Below are positions 10,901 through 17,781 of a stretch of DNA of 64,000 bases, in pieces. Every line of letters starts with the position of its first letter. The first letter of the stretch is position 1. Made by a program: the position numbers and the translations under genes. Source of the DNA: Nocardia mexicana NBRC 108244 (lineage in GTDB: Bacteria > Actinomycetota > Actinomycetes > Mycobacteriales > Mycobacteriaceae); assembly GCF_001613165.1 (NCBI RefSeq), contig NZ_BDBV01000036.1:62001-126000 (forward strand), in the 5' to 3' direction. Below the pieces are notes generated by a model. That model was given only the letters and a program-made list of their open reading frames with translations, was not told the DNA's origin and made no database searches.

Positions 10901-11248
10901 CGGCGGCGCGGCCGACACCTCCCCTTCCTCCAGGTCGGCGAGGTCGTCCTCGAGCATCCACGCGACCGGGTCGAAGCCGACCGGCCGCACCACCAGCAGC
11001 TGCTCGGCCACCGGCTCCAGCGTCGCCGCGGCCTCGTTCACCAGCGCCGTCAGCTCCGGTTCGAGCGCGCTGTCGCGCCCGATCTCCTCCAGCTCGCGCA
11101 GCCAGCGCGCGCCCTGGCCGCCGAAGGCCAGCGCATAGGCCTCCCCCGCGCGCAACCGGTCCAGCAGCGAGGCCTTCCTCGCCGTATCCGAAGTTGCCCC
11201 AACCATCTTGGCGTTCGATCCGGTCTCGGTGCTCTCGTTGATCGTCAA
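1928..11248 (-). CDS. fas: Type I fatty acid synthase (single-chain)
   Basis: 3106 residues, the usual size for mycobacterial/nocardial FAS-I, in the fused yeast beta-alpha order. Acyltransferase: GHSQG with Ser160. FMN enoyl reductase: GGRAGGHHSWED near 580. Hot-dog dehydratase: HNPIHTS near 1260. Malonyl/palmitoyl transferase: GHSVGEY with Ser1468. Acyl carrier: GVSSRRNQLLVDLG, with the phosphopantetheine Ser at about 1839, preceded by an Ala/Pro-rich linker. Ketoreductase: ITGASKGS near 2148. Ketosynthase: AACATAA with Cys2746. The start is TTG at 11248 with GAAGGAAG upstream, and the opening MTINES aligns with known FAS starts. It makes long-chain acyl-CoAs that feed membrane lipids and mycolic acids in the cytosol. 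The ORF is intact. Confidence 0.98.
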   Translation of the reverse strand: MTINESTETGSNAKMVGATSDTARKASLLDRLRAGEAYALAFGGQGARWLRELEEIGRDSALEPELTALVNEAAATLEPVAEQLLVVRPVGFDPVAWMLEDDLADLEEGEVSAAPPEPVLRSAAISMPGVFLAQVAALRALRLQGLDAAEHAPVAIVGHSQGLLAAESAEARGARDAELLALAQLIGAAATLVARRRGLIPVGEKSPMVAVSNVDPEQLRDVVTAAARGVDPATAAVVSIRNGRRRVVLSGTVTQLDRVRRRCTEIHDEQTRDREAKKRGGAVFAPVFEDVDVEVAFHHPALADTVDLVTAWANQCGIDAELATRLTRAILVDPVDWVQTVDDVVSAGAQWILDLGPGDLLTRLTQGSLKGTGVGAVPAATRAGQRSLFTPGAAPEVAPAWSEFAPKPVRLPNGRVVVETSFTRLTGRSPVLLAGMTPTTVDAKIVAAAANAGHWAELAGGGQVTEQIFADRVAELRTLLQPGRAVQFNSLFLDPYLWKLQLGGKRLVQRARAAGAPFDGVIVTAGIPELEEAVALIEELGEVGITHVAFKPGTVAQIRAVLRIADAVPDYPVIMHIEGGRAGGHHSWEDLDDLLLETYAELRNRSNVVVCVGGGIGTPERSTEYLTGEWSVAYDYPAMPLDGVLVGTAAMATLEATTAPEVKQLLVDTPGTPNWVGAGTAAAGMASGRSQLGADIHEIDNSASRTGRLLDEVAGDAEAVSERRAEIIEALDRTAKPYFGDVATMTYLEWLERYVELAVGLDRRKDFDCGTDLGDAIADATRSVWLDITWRDRFAEMMRRTESRLHPADRGEIPTLFADDAAFEQPVRAICALKEQYPAAAGTVLHPADVPFFVALCKTPGKPVNFVPVVDADVRRWWRSDSLWQAHDSRYAADQVCVIPGTVSVAGITRVDEPVGELLDRFEQDTAYSLMRGGVTPQAVDGRRRVEVAAGAIDIVLAATDVQWSGRTTVNPIHRLGDLHEWTMNGKGAVHPPTGATLRATEGPETDHAYVELAVPLLGKDAVRIRITVPASVYNGGAPVITEDDAEAAMSALLAVAAGQSLPEVRSADGTHVAHVNLAWTPDLIADHAGVTGSGLPPTLSTIGRTVPDVLVGACWPAVFAVLGATRTEDARSVIEGMLDLVHLDHRIELVNELPSNAAVLTVRAESASVLDTDMGRVVEVRVEVGVMRDHGLETPTVAKLVERFAIRGRNGDGELSDPPRAAGTVSAEATDTPRRRRRDVRMVAPRAMGAFAAVSGDHNPIHTSANAARLAGLGSPIVHGMWLSAAAQHAVSAVDPESPVPARTVTAWTTRFLGMVRPGAEIDVRVERIAVDQGTELVEVSCRTGGDLVMTATARLAPPKTVYAFPGQGIQSKGMGLDARSRSKAAKDVWDRADKHTREALGFSILAVVRDNPTYLKARGVEYRHPQGVLHLTQFTQVAMATLGVAQVAELREAGAFVEGAMLAGHSVGEYNALAAVAGVLPLEAVLEVVFQRGSAMHELVPRDAQGRSDYRMAAIRPSQIGLPDAEVIDFVAEVGARADEFLEVVNLNLRGSQYAIAGTVKGLEELEAEIERRRAEFGGKRAFVLVPGIDVPFHSTVLRKGVPEFRHKLEDLLPEDLHPEILAGRYIPNLVPRPFSLEREFIAEIADLVPSEPLTRVLADWDDWSARPSELCRVVLIELLAWQFASPVRWIETQDLLFTDPAHGGLAVERFVEIGLAATPTVANLATNTLKLPQFATAKVEVLNIEREAGVVYSTDTDPAPVEEPEETVAEQVPAAAAAAPAAAPAPAAAPAGGPRPDDIPFTAADATRVLIALWTKLRLDQIGPVDTIEGLCDGVSSRRNQLLVDLGSELSLGAIDGAADADMGALSATVERLARTYKPFGSVLSDAVGDHLRKVFGPSGKRPAAIADRVKKVWELGDGWAHHVTAEVSLGTREGASVRGGDLGGLVSGALGDGAAVDAAIDAAVQSVAARRGVSVALPAAGGGGGATVDAAALGEFTEQITGRDGVLATAARVVLEQLGLDEQVSAPEASDESLVDLVSAELGSDWPRLVAPAFDGRKAVLIDDRWATAREDLARLWLGADAESADLPVDGYLGSGAAVAAQANWWRQRAMAEARSVLAGVYERIAEAALDTEEAGGWSSDIAVITGASKGSIAAAAAGRLLGGGATVIVTTSRLDDDRLGFYKKLYRENARHGAALWVVPANMASYSDVDALIEWVGNEQSDNAGGAKVLVKPAMTPTLLLPFAAPRVAGDLTDAGARAEMEMRVLLWSVERLIGGLSKLGADHDVDAKLHVVLPGSPNRGIFGGDGAYGESKAALDAVIAKWRVEKSWSQRVTLVHALIGWVRGTGLMGHNDPLVAAVEKAGVHTWSTPEIADELLKWCTSRARVVTASGPQQIDLTGGLARAKLDLPALAKEAEALESEAAAGESEDDIATIAALPAPPTLTSALPVPEWGAVTTDLADMVVIVGAGELGPYGSARTRFEMEVADELSAAGVLELAWTTGLVTWENDPKPGWYDAESGDYVDESELAERYHDAVVERCGVRRYGDDGAMVDNAAPLLTSVFLDKDLSFAVTSEAEARAFHAADPEHTVITPVADSGDWQVTRKAGTEIRVPRKAKLSRTVGGQIPAGWDPTKWGISPDMASSVDRVALWNIVCTVDAFLSSGFSPAELMSWVHPSLVTNTQGTGMGGMSSMRSLYIDNLLGEPRANDILQEALPNVALAHVVQSYVGSYGGMIHPVAACATAAVSVEEGVDKIRLGKADVVVAGGYDDLGIEGIVGFGDMSATADSAAMSAKGISDRYFSRANDRRRGGFVESQGGGTVLLARGDVAVEMGLPVLGVLAYAQSFADGVHTSIPAPGLGALGAGRGGQESRLAAALRKLGVSADEVSVVSKHDTSTAANDPNESELHERLAGALGRTDGAPLFVISQKSLTGHAKGGAAAFQLIGLCQVLEQGVIPPNRSLDCVDDKMQDYPHLVWAREPLRFGDRFALKAGLVTSLGFGHVSGLLAVVHPQAFIEAIDPQRREEYQRRAEQRQLDGRQRFVEAMCGGAPLYERPADRRLGSDGTPAKQIRQLEADVLLSPNARLTADGTYAADAGPACR

Positions 11249-11371
11249 GACGTTCGACTTCCTTCTCGTGGCGGCTCGTCCCTCGGGTGGTCCCTCGTGG
11301 GGGCCGCTCCTCCGTGCGCAGGCGTCCCTCGCCCCTGAGGACCTGATGAAACCGAGGATCGCACAAAATCA

Positions 11372-11525
11372 TGAGGGAATCCTCACGTTTCCCCCCGCCC
11401 CCTACGGCTACCACTCAGTATTCAGGTACGGACGTACCAGAATAATCCGAAACATGACTCTCCCTCATGTTTGAAGCCGCTGGTCCGGCCGGTTACACCC
11501 CCGAAGGAAAGTTGAGGGTCCCTCA
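11372..11525. promoter_or_regulatory. Cluster of inverted repeats upstream of fas
   Basis: Four short dyads lie in the 396-bp gap between fas and the tRNA gene: TGAGG-gaat-CCTCA (11372-11385), GGTACG-ga-CGTACC (11425-11438), ACATGA-n7-TCATGT (11452-11470) and TGAGGG-t-CCCTCA (11513-11525). The first and last share the TGAGG/CCTCA half-site, and the third contains TCCCTCA. This pattern suits dimeric regulators such as TetR/FasR. I recall that mycobacterial fas promoters also carry inverted repeats bound by FasR. Binding here is inferred. Confidence 0.45.
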
Positions 11526-11644
11526 CATTGCCCGTGACCCAATCGTTATAATCGCAGGTGGGGTTACTCGTGGGTACGAAACGCCCATAGGGAACTTCGC
11601 GATGCCGGTCAAGCCCGGTAGAGTTTGGACGGTCGTACCATCAC

Positions 11645-11726
<82 letters not shown>

Positions 11727-11736
11727 CGAAAACTGA

Positions 11737-11803
11737 TCACCGGTGTCACATCCACGGACAGCGTGTTCGAGTGCACTCGCACACGCGGAAAGGACACCGG
11801 TGA
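11737..11803. promoter_or_regulatory. Nested palindrome beside the tRNA attachment site
   Basis: The outer arms TCACCGGTGTC (11737-11747) and GACACCGGTGA (11793-11803) are perfect 11-bp inverted repeats. Inside them is a 26-bp near-perfect palindrome, 11761-11786 (GCGTGTTCGAGTGCACTCGC and onward), with one mismatched pair. It begins 11 bp after the tRNA 3' end, where integrase arm sites, excisionase sites or an operator for the following regulator and integrase would be expected. Confidence 0.6.
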
Positions 11804-11966
11804 CCCGGACGTTTTCCTACGACCAGCGCCGATTCGTGGCGTCTCCGCCAGCATTGCGGCGCTCTGTCTCCCCTGCCTGCCCCGCTTCTTGGTCGCGGCG
11901 GTGGCCGCGGTGATCGCGCCTGTCGTTCCCCCGCAGGCTCCGCTCCAGGAGCTGATCCACGGACCA

Positions 11967-12332
11967 ATGACGCCACCGTCGCCCGTCCGCGCGCCGAGCG
12001 CGGATGTGGTCTGCGGGTTGTGCACCGTGGGCGAGGCCGGGCGTGTGGTGGACCGCCTCGTGTTCGCGAATCTCGGCTGGGCGCCGGGTGCGCGCCTGGA
12101 GATCCGCGCCGAGGAGCATGCCGTCCTGGTGGTGTCTCGCCGCGACGACGGCCCGATCGCGATGCGCGACGGGTTCTTCCGGATTCCGTACCGGATGCGG
12201 CGGCGGGTGAGCCTGTTCGTCGGCGACCGGGTCCTGCTGGCGGGCAGGCTGTCCCGGGATCGGCTCGCGATCCTTCCACCGGCGGCGATGCAGGAGTTGC
12301 TCGCCGACGCTCTGCGGCTGCTGGAGCGGTGA
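11967..12332 (+). CDS. Putative AbrB/SpoVT-like small regulator
   Basis: 121 residues from ATG 11967. The frame is open further upstream, but I see no convincing earlier start, and GGAG at 11948 is rather distant, so the start is uncertain. The middle holds a swapped-hairpin-like segment, GRVVDRLVFANLGW followed by ARLEIRAEEHAVLVV, as in AbrB/MazE-type DNA-binding proteins. The C-terminal half is Arg-rich. Its TGA overlaps the integrase ATG, so the two are probably translated together. Such small regulators commonly sit next to integrases of actinobacterial elements. Family assignment is tentative. Confidence 0.5.
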   Translation: MTPPSPVRAPSADVVCGLCTVGEAGRVVDRLVFANLGWAPGARLEIRAEEHAVLVVSRRDDGPIAMRDGFFRIPYRMRRRVSLFVGDRVLLAGRLSRDRLAILPPAAMQELLADALRLLER

Positions 12333-13378
12333 TGCCTGTGACCACAACCACGCTGTCACCGCATTCCCCGACGGCCGATACCCTCGCCGCGGCCCGGCTG
12401 TTGCTAACGCAGATGGGGCTGTCCCCGGCCGACCTGGTCGGGACCGCCACGCCGGTGCCGACCTTCGCCGAGGTGATCCCGCAGGTCCGGGCAGCTCTGT
12501 CGCCGGGCACGTTACGCACCTACAGCGTCCACCTCACGCGGCTGGAAAACGAATGGGGCACACACCGTCTCGATGAACCGTCGAAGACCGACCTCGAGCA
12601 GATGGCCCGCACCGTCCGGGCTGCGGCGCGGGTCAACCGCGCCTCCCGAGGAGGAAGCAGCGCCGTGGAACATTTCGTCGGCGCCGCCCGCTGTGTCTAC
12701 CGCTACGCTGAAGGCCAGGGCTGGATACGGCCCGCCGACAACCCGGCTCGCGCGGTAGCGAAACCCACTCGGAGAGCCTCGCACCGGTATGCGATCCCGT
12801 CGCATCAGCTCGCCGAGATCTGCCACATCGCCGCGCACACCGGCAACGACCCGGACCTCGACGCGCTGATCCTGCGCCTGCATATCGAAACCGCCTGCCG
12901 TCGCAGCGGCGCGCTGGCCTTGCGTCCGCACGATCTCGACCCCGACCGCTGCCTGATCTGGTTGCGGGAGAAGGAGGTGGCCGACCGCTGGCAACCGGTC
13001 TCGCCCACCTTGATGCGGTACCTGCAGCACCACGCCCACGACCGTCACGCCCCGCACTCCGGGCGCCTGCTGCGCTACCGCAACGGCAAACCCATCACCG
13101 GCCGCCGCTACGACCACCTCTGGGCACGCATCGGTGAAGAACTGCCCTGGGTCGCCGTGCAGGGCGTCACCGTGCACTGGCTACGCCACACCACCCTGAC
13201 CTGGGTGGAACGAACCTTCAGCTTTGCCGTCGCCCGCGCCTACGCCGGCCACCACGGCAAGACCGGTGGCACCACGACCACCTACGTCAAGGCCAGCCTC
13301 CTGGAGGTCGCCGCCGCCCTGTCCGTGCTCACCGGCGAACCGCATCCCCTCGCCACCGCGACAGGAGGGACCGCATGA
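12332..13378 (+). CDS. Tyrosine recombinase/integrase
   Basis: 348 residues from ATG 12332, which overlaps the previous stop. An N-terminal SAM-like core-binding domain (SPGTLRTYSVHLTRLENEW) is followed by the catalytic domain: first Arg in ETACRRSGALAL near 190, the HWLRHTTLTW box near 281-290, and the Tyr nucleophile in GGTTTTYVKAS near 318. All four key residues are present, so it should be active. It would catalyse integration and excision of the element at the tRNA-Leu gene 600 bp upstream. Its stop overlaps the next gene by 4 bases (ATGA). Confidence 0.93.
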   Translation: MPVTTTTLSPHSPTADTLAAARLLLTQMGLSPADLVGTATPVPTFAEVIPQVRAALSPGTLRTYSVHLTRLENEWGTHRLDEPSKTDLEQMARTVRAAARVNRASRGGSSAVEHFVGAARCVYRYAEGQGWIRPADNPARAVAKPTRRASHRYAIPSHQLAEICHIAAHTGNDPDLDALILRLHIETACRRSGALALRPHDLDPDRCLIWLREKEVADRWQPVSPTLMRYLQHHAHDRHAPHSGRLLRYRNGKPITGRRYDHLWARIGEELPWVAVQGVTVHWLRHTTLTWVERTFSFAVARAYAGHHGKTGGTTTTYVKASLLEVAAALSVLTGEPHPLATATGGTA

Positions 13379-14274
13379 CACCTGACACCGTGCACACACC
13401 GACGGCACCGTGCGCAGAACCATCACCAGTGCCCGCATCTACGGCCGGAACGATCGTGGCCGTACGCACAGCGACTTCGTCCGACGAATCTGCGGGTACG
13501 CCCCGACCGCACCGTGCGCACATGTTTTTCTGGTGTGTGCTGGCTGCGTCGGCGGCCGTCAGCGTGACCGGCAACGCCGTACACGCCACCTTCAACACCC
13601 CCGCGGCACCTATCGCGGCCGCCGTCGCAGTCGTCCCTCCGATCGCACTGCTCACTGCCGTGCACGGGGTCACCGTCCTGTTGCGCACCCAGACCCGAGC
13701 AACCGCAATACACCTGCTAGCAATGGGCCTGACCGTCCTCATCGCCGCAGGCGCATTCTGGCTGTCGTTCACCGCCCTCCGCGACCTCGCCGAACTCGCC
13801 GGAATTCCCCACCAGCAAGCCTGGCTCTGGCCCCTGATCATCGAAGGATCCATGACCCAAGCCACCATCGCCCTCATCGCCCTCGCACGAAACCAGTTCC
13901 ACCACACCACCGATGACACGGCTGCTCCCGACGCCACCACGGTCTCACCGCCGCCCGAGCACCTATCGGACAGCCCCACCGAGGGTGACCACAGCTCCGC
14001 ACCGGCGCAAGCACGATACGACCAAGGCACGCATCACTGGTCCGAAGTGGCGACAGCCATCTGCGAGGCCGATCCGGCACGTCGTCGGGATCCCGGTCAG
14101 ATCGCACATATCCTAAAACTGCACTATGCAGACGGCCTCAACCCCACCGAAATCGCCTGCCGAACACAACGCAGCCGCTCCACCATCAGCCGAATAATCG
14201 CCCGCGCGACAGAGCTCGAGACCGGCTGCGCTGAAGACGGTCTTGTCCCATCCAAATCTGGGGGACCGCAGTGA
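13375..14274 (+). CDS. DUF2637-type membrane protein with C-terminal HTH
   Basis: 299 residues. After a Thr/Pro-rich 45-residue tail come four hydrophobic segments at about 50-70, 75-97, 112-130 and 150-167, as in DUF2637 (Spd-like) proteins of actinobacterial plasmids and integrative elements. A low-complexity linker then leads to a C-terminal helix-turn-helix, LHYADGLNPTEIACRTQRSR followed by STISRIIARA. The start ATG overlaps the integrase TGA. DUF2637 proteins recur on conjugative Streptomyces/Nocardia elements, where related Spd proteins affect plasmid spread. The exact role is not known. Confidence 0.8.
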   Translation: MTPDTVHTPTAPCAEPSPVPASTAGTIVAVRTATSSDESAGTPRPHRAHMFFWCVLAASAAVSVTGNAVHATFNTPAAPIAAAVAVVPPIALLTAVHGVTVLLRTQTRATAIHLLAMGLTVLIAAGAFWLSFTALRDLAELAGIPHQQAWLWPLIIEGSMTQATIALIALARNQFHHTTDDTAAPDATTVSPPPEHLSDSPTEGDHSSAPAQARYDQGTHHWSEVATAICEADPARRRDPGQIAHILKLHYADGLNPTEIACRTQRSRSTISRIIARATELETGCAEDGLVPSKSGGPQ

Positions 14275-14652
14275 CTTCGGCGGTGGGTGTCGTCACCAAT
14301 CGTGGCATTGATCCGTCCGATCAATCCCTGGCCGCTGGCCTGCACGGCTGAGACCCACAGCCGGGAACCGGCCTTCGCGCTCAATGTCGTATGCAGCAGG
14401 GACAACGGGGGCCGACGCCTCATCCAGGTCGAACGTATCGTCGTCGCCGAACCCGGCGGCGCAGGCACCGGCACCCGATCTCATCGAGATGGGAGACCCC
14501 CAGAAAACCCGAGTACGCCGCAGACCCCCATCGCCCAATCTCTGAACACACTCGAGACCGACAAGCACGCACGCCGTTCGTCGGAGACCGCGATTCATCA
14601 ACGTCGGAAATGGGCCGATGTACCAGCTTGCCACCTACGTGAAGGAGTCCAG
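14275..14652. other. Intergenic region, no supported gene
   Basis: 378 bp. The following frame is open through this stretch, but the translation is low in recognisable structure and there is no ribosome site until AAGGAG at 14642. A weak ATCTC-atc-GAGAT dyad lies near 14476. This probably holds the promoter of the next gene. Confidence 0.4.
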
Positions 14653-15417
14653 ATGACATCCGAAGCGCCTTCCGCTATTCCCACTCGACAGCAGCCGCCT
14701 CACGGTGTTCGATGGGTTCAGCCATCGCAGCACCGGGAACGATCAGATACGCTGTTGCGCAGTCACCGTCACCACCGCAGCGCAGCCGCACCGGGAGGGG
14801 ACACCGCCGTGGGAATCGACATCAGCTGCCCCCAATGCGGGTACGAGGACTTGGTCCAGAGCGTACCTGCAATATGTGCTGCAGGGACGTCCACGGTCTC
14901 TGGGACCGACTATTACTCCGGCGTTGGGATCGCCTCAACAGGTTTCGTCCCGGTCGTAGGTTCGGCAACGGTTCACCACACTCGCTCCACTGTGCTTGCC
15001 ACAGAACTCGCATCTGAACCTTATCAGCGCAGCGCAACCCGATTCAGTCTCTTCGGCGTTCTCTTTTCCTTGCCTGCGCTCGCCTACATTCCTATTGCCT
15101 TCGCCGCAGCCACTGAGCCGGGCTATGAGGTTTCGATTCCGTGGACGATCGGCGCATCAGTCGGATTAATCCTGATCCTGGCTGCACCGTCGATCGCGAT
15201 GTTGTGGGTGGCGGCTCGTCGTGCCCGGCGCAATGGCCGGATCATTCGTGGGCGTCCTACGGCTCGTGGCGTCTGGAGTGCTGCCTTCTATTGCCATCGG
15301 TGCCATGTCGGGTATTGGCCGGTGGCTCCGGCTCCGGGTGTGCCTGTGCGGCAGCCGCTTCCGCCTGCCCAGTTCCGGTGGGTGGTGTGGGATGCCGGAG
15401 GTTACGCCAACGCGTAG
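14653..15417 (+). CDS. Zinc-ribbon membrane protein of unknown function
   Basis: 254 residues from ATG 14653, with AAGGAG 6 bases upstream. An alternative GTG start at 14809 would give a shorter protein beginning directly with GIDISCPQCGYEDL. A CPQC zinc knuckle is followed by two strongly hydrophobic segments (FSLFGVLFSLPALAYIPIAF, and IPWTIGASVGLILILAAPSI with its continuation) and a second cysteine pair, YCHRCHVGYW. The layout suggests a two-helix membrane protein with cytosolic zinc ribbons at both ends. It is not recognised as a named family. It is the last gene before the amidoligase cassettes. Confidence 0.6.
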   Translation: MTSEAPSAIPTRQQPPHGVRWVQPSQHRERSDTLLRSHRHHRSAAAPGGDTAVGIDISCPQCGYEDLVQSVPAICAAGTSTVSGTDYYSGVGIASTGFVPVVGSATVHHTRSTVLATELASEPYQRSATRFSLFGVLFSLPALAYIPIAFAAATEPGYEVSIPWTIGASVGLILILAAPSIAMLWVAARRARRNGRIIRGRPTARGVWSAAFYCHRCHVGYWPVAPAPGVPVRQPLPPAQFRWVVWDAGGYANA

Positions 15418-15601
15418 CCATCTCGTCGGCGACGTGTGAGCACAAAAACATTCGTCGACGTTCTCGTCGGGTACCTCCACACTTCACGCCGTGCCTTCGA
15501 CTCGTTGATCATCCGATCTAAACCAAACCGGTAATCAGCTGCTGCCTGCGCCCTGACGCCTGCCAGTACGCGGACTGTTCTTTCTTGCCTTTCTTCTCTT
15601 C

Positions 15602-15646
15602 GACGCCGTGACGGAATTCGCTTCCGCCGCGGCGTTTTTCGTTTTT
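15602..15646 (+). terminator. Composite hairpin with T-runs before amidoligase 1
   Basis: The outer stem ACGCCG/CGGCGT (15603-15608 with 15630-15635) encloses an inner stem CGGAA/TTCCG (15612-15616 with 15622-15626). It is followed by TTTTTCGTTTTT. It looks like an intrinsic terminator but ends only about 20 bp before the next ribosome site, so attenuation is possible. Confidence 0.6.
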
Positions 15647-15681
15647 CCACCCCCTCTTCCGTGATTGGGAGGCGATGTGCC

Positions 15682-16890
15682 GTGTCTTCTCCGCTAACCA
15701 CCGCGCCACAGTGCGTGGTGTGTCATTCCCGCGATCCGGGTGACCGGTTGACGACGGTTGACGACGAGTTCGTGTGTCTGGGTTGTTGGTCGCGGTTGGA
15801 TCGATGCGACCGCTGCCATACCCGGGGTCGTCGGCTGCCCGCAACGTTCGACGGCCAACGACTCTGCAGTCGGTGCGCGACAGGCTGGGTCGACTGCGTC
15901 GGCTGCCGGTATCTGACCCGGCAGACGTCGCGCACCGACCGGAACGGGTTCGTGTGCCCGACCTGCGCGCCATCGTGGTTCGAGCACTGCACCTTGTGTT
16001 TCCGCTACACCGATGCCTCCCGGTACGTGGCCGGTGGCCTGCGGGCGTGCCGGGTGTGCGCCGACGGCTTCGACGCCTGTGGAGAGTGCGGCACGCTGCT
16101 GCCCGAGGGCGTGGACTGTGATGGCTGCCGCCCGGACGGCCGGGTGTGGAACTACTCCTACAAGCCCAATCCACGCTTCTTCGGGAGCGGTCGTCACCGG
16201 CTGTTCCTGGGCGCGGAGCTGGAAATCATTGTCCCCGACGACACCTACGCCGAGTGCGTGGACACGGTGTGTGACCGGGTGGGCCGGTTGGCGTACCTGA
16301 AGCGCGACGCGTCGATCGAACCGCGGGGTTTCGAGCTGGTCACCCATCCGATGGATTACCGGTTCGCGATCGAGGAGTTCCCGTGGCCGCTGCTGGGCGA
16401 ACTATCTGATCTGGGGTGTCAGTCCGATGATCGGGTGGGGCTACACGTGCATGCGTCCCGGGCCGGGTTCTCCTCGCCCGCGCATATCTATCGGTGGGCG
16501 AAGCTGGTGTACCGCAACGAGTCTCACACCGTCGCGCTCGCGCGTCGTCGCTCGGACTACGCGGGGTTCTCCCCGGCAGCGCGGGCGCGGGTCAAGGATT
16601 CGGCGAAGGGGGATCTGCGCCGGTTCGGGCTCGACCGGTTCCAGGCGATCAACCCGCACCCGCGCCACACACTGGAGTTGCGGGTGTTCGCCGGATCCCT
16701 GGACCCGCAACGAGTCCAGGCAGCGCTGGCGTTCACCGCCGCCTCCATCGAATACACCCGCGGCCTGACCACCGCTGATGTGGTGCGCCGCGACGGCTGG
16801 GCCTGGTCACGGTTCACCGCCTGGGTTGACTACCACCCCGAGTACGCGCCGCTGTCGGCGGAGATGGAGGCCCTGGAATGTGCCTGCTGA
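15682..16890 (+). CDS. Zinc-ribbon amidoligase (glutamine-synthetase-like), copy 1
   Basis: 402 residues. The start is GTG 15682, chosen because GGGAGGCGAT sits at the same spacing as in copy 2. Residues 1-155 carry about a dozen cysteines in CxxC pairs (CVVC, CDRC, CVGC, CPTC, CTLC, CRVC, CGEC, CDGC), implying serial treble-clef/LIM-like zinc modules. The C-terminal domain has the glutamine-synthetase-type amidoligase signature: GAELEI near 175, KRDASIE and GFELVTHP near 207-223, LHVHASR near 255 and ELRVFAGSLDPQ near 332. Such enzymes form amide bonds on proteins, peptides or small metabolites using ATP. The target is unknown. Its stop overlaps the amidotransferase start by 13 bases. Confidence 0.82.
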   Translation: MSSPLTTAPQCVVCHSRDPGDRLTTVDDEFVCLGCWSRLDRCDRCHTRGRRLPATFDGQRLCSRCATGWVDCVGCRYLTRQTSRTDRNGFVCPTCAPSWFEHCTLCFRYTDASRYVAGGLRACRVCADGFDACGECGTLLPEGVDCDGCRPDGRVWNYSYKPNPRFFGSGRHRLFLGAELEIIVPDDTYAECVDTVCDRVGRLAYLKRDASIEPRGFELVTHPMDYRFAIEEFPWPLLGELSDLGCQSDDRVGLHVHASRAGFSSPAHIYRWAKLVYRNESHTVALARRRSDYAGFSPAARARVKDSAKGDLRRFGLDRFQAINPHPRHTLELRVFAGSLDPQRVQAALAFTAASIEYTRGLTTADVVRRDGWAWSRFTAWVDYHPEYAPLSAEMEALECAC

Positions 16891-17672
16891 CCTTCTACCC
16901 CGCCGGGACCGCACCCGACACCGATGCGCTCGCCGTCGGAGCCCAAGTGAACGACGACGGCCACGGATTCGCGGTGGTCACCGGTTCGGAGATCGTCGTC
17001 GGCCACGGCCTGCGCGCCGCGGAGGTGATCGGCGAGTTCGCCGAGGTCCGGGCGCGGTTCCCGGACGGTCCGGCGTTGTTCCACAGCCGCTACGCCACCC
17101 ACGGTGTCGTCGATGTCGGCAACTGTCATCCGTTCTGGCTGGGGCGGGATCGGCGCACGGTGGTGGCGCATAACGGTGTGCTGCCCAAGCGGGTACGGCC
17201 GGGCCCGTACGACCGCCGCTCGGACACCCGCATCGCCGCCGAGCAGTATCTGCCCCGGCAGCCGTTCGGCTCACCGGACACCCGGCAGGGCCGTCGCGGA
17301 CTCGAATCCTGGCTCGGCACCAGCAAACTCGTGCTGCTCACCGTGAACCCGGCCTACCGCGAACACGCGTACGTCTTCAACGAGCACGCCGGGATCTGGG
17401 ACGAGGAGATCTGGTACTCCAACACCAGCTACCTCCGCGACCGGCTGCGCCCTGGTTTGTGGCTGTACACGTGCGGCTACTGCCGCACTGTCGACGCCTC
17501 TCGCCGCGGCCGCTACTGCGGCCGCTGTGGCTGGTGCTTCGTATGCCTGACGCCGTATCCGGATTGCGACTGCGCCACGTTCGCGCGTGGTGCCACGGTC
17601 ACGGCGCTGCCGCGTCGCAGCCATCGGCCGCACGGTTCGGCGCGCTCCGGTGTGCGTCGTCACCACCGCTGA
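16878..17672 (+). CDS. Class II glutamine amidotransferase-like protein, copy 1
   Basis: 264 residues. Met1 is followed directly by Cys2 (MCLLTFYP), the N-terminal nucleophile of Ntn-type glutaminases. Other family landmarks are HSRYATHG near 69, AHNGVLP near 96 and RSDTRIAAEQ near 114. The core would release ammonia from glutamine. The C-terminal tail has a cysteine-rich zinc ribbon (CGYCRTVD, CGRCGWCFVC, CDC). It overlaps the upstream amidoligase by 13 bases, so the two are co-translated and probably work together, with ammonia passed to the ligase. Genes pairing a GS-like amidoligase with a class II amidotransferase are a known theme from comparative genomics of amidoligases. Confidence 0.82.
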   Translation: MCLLTFYPAGTAPDTDALAVGAQVNDDGHGFAVVTGSEIVVGHGLRAAEVIGEFAEVRARFPDGPALFHSRYATHGVVDVGNCHPFWLGRDRRTVVAHNGVLPKRVRPGPYDRRSDTRIAAEQYLPRQPFGSPDTRQGRRGLESWLGTSKLVLLTVNPAYREHAYVFNEHAGIWDEEIWYSNTSYLRDRLRPGLWLYTCGYCRTVDASRRGRYCGRCGWCFVCLTPYPDCDCATFARGATVTALPRRSHRPHGSARSGVRRHHR

Positions 17673-17703
17673 CCGGATCACGTTCGACCCCTCCGTCCTG
17701 ACG

Positions 17704-17739
17704 CGCCCCGCCATCCCCATACCGGGGGTCGGCGGGGCG
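17704..17739 (+). terminator. Hairpin between the two amidoligase cassettes
   Basis: A perfect 9-bp stem CGCCCCGCC/GGCGGGGCG (17704-17712 with 17731-17739) whose loop contains a further CCCC/GGGG pairing. It lies 31 bp after the first amidotransferase stop and upstream of the copy 2 ribosome site. Confidence 0.6.
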
Positions 17740-17781
17740 TTGTCGTGTCCACCTTTCTCTCTTTTGGGAGGCGATTGCCTT

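Noticed and set aside
2228..11338. A 3036-codon open frame antisense to fas
   Set aside because: It is the codon-phase shadow of the GC-rich fas gene. Its translation is Arg/His/Gly-rich without domains, while the opposite strand encodes all FAS active sites.
11547..11552. TATAAT on the + strand upstream of the tRNA gene
   Set aside because: A perfect -10 hexamer but with no -35 at proper spacing and 93 bp from the tRNA start; the TAGAGT at 11619 is better placed.
11800..11913. 37-codon frame starting with GTG after AAAGGA, just inside the element
   Set aside because: Reasonable ribosome site but no similarity or conserved feature; possibly a leader peptide, not supported enough to list.
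14287..14652. Upstream extension of the zinc-ribbon membrane gene
   Set aside because: Open but without domain-like sequence, and the AAGGAG site clearly points to the ATG at 14653.
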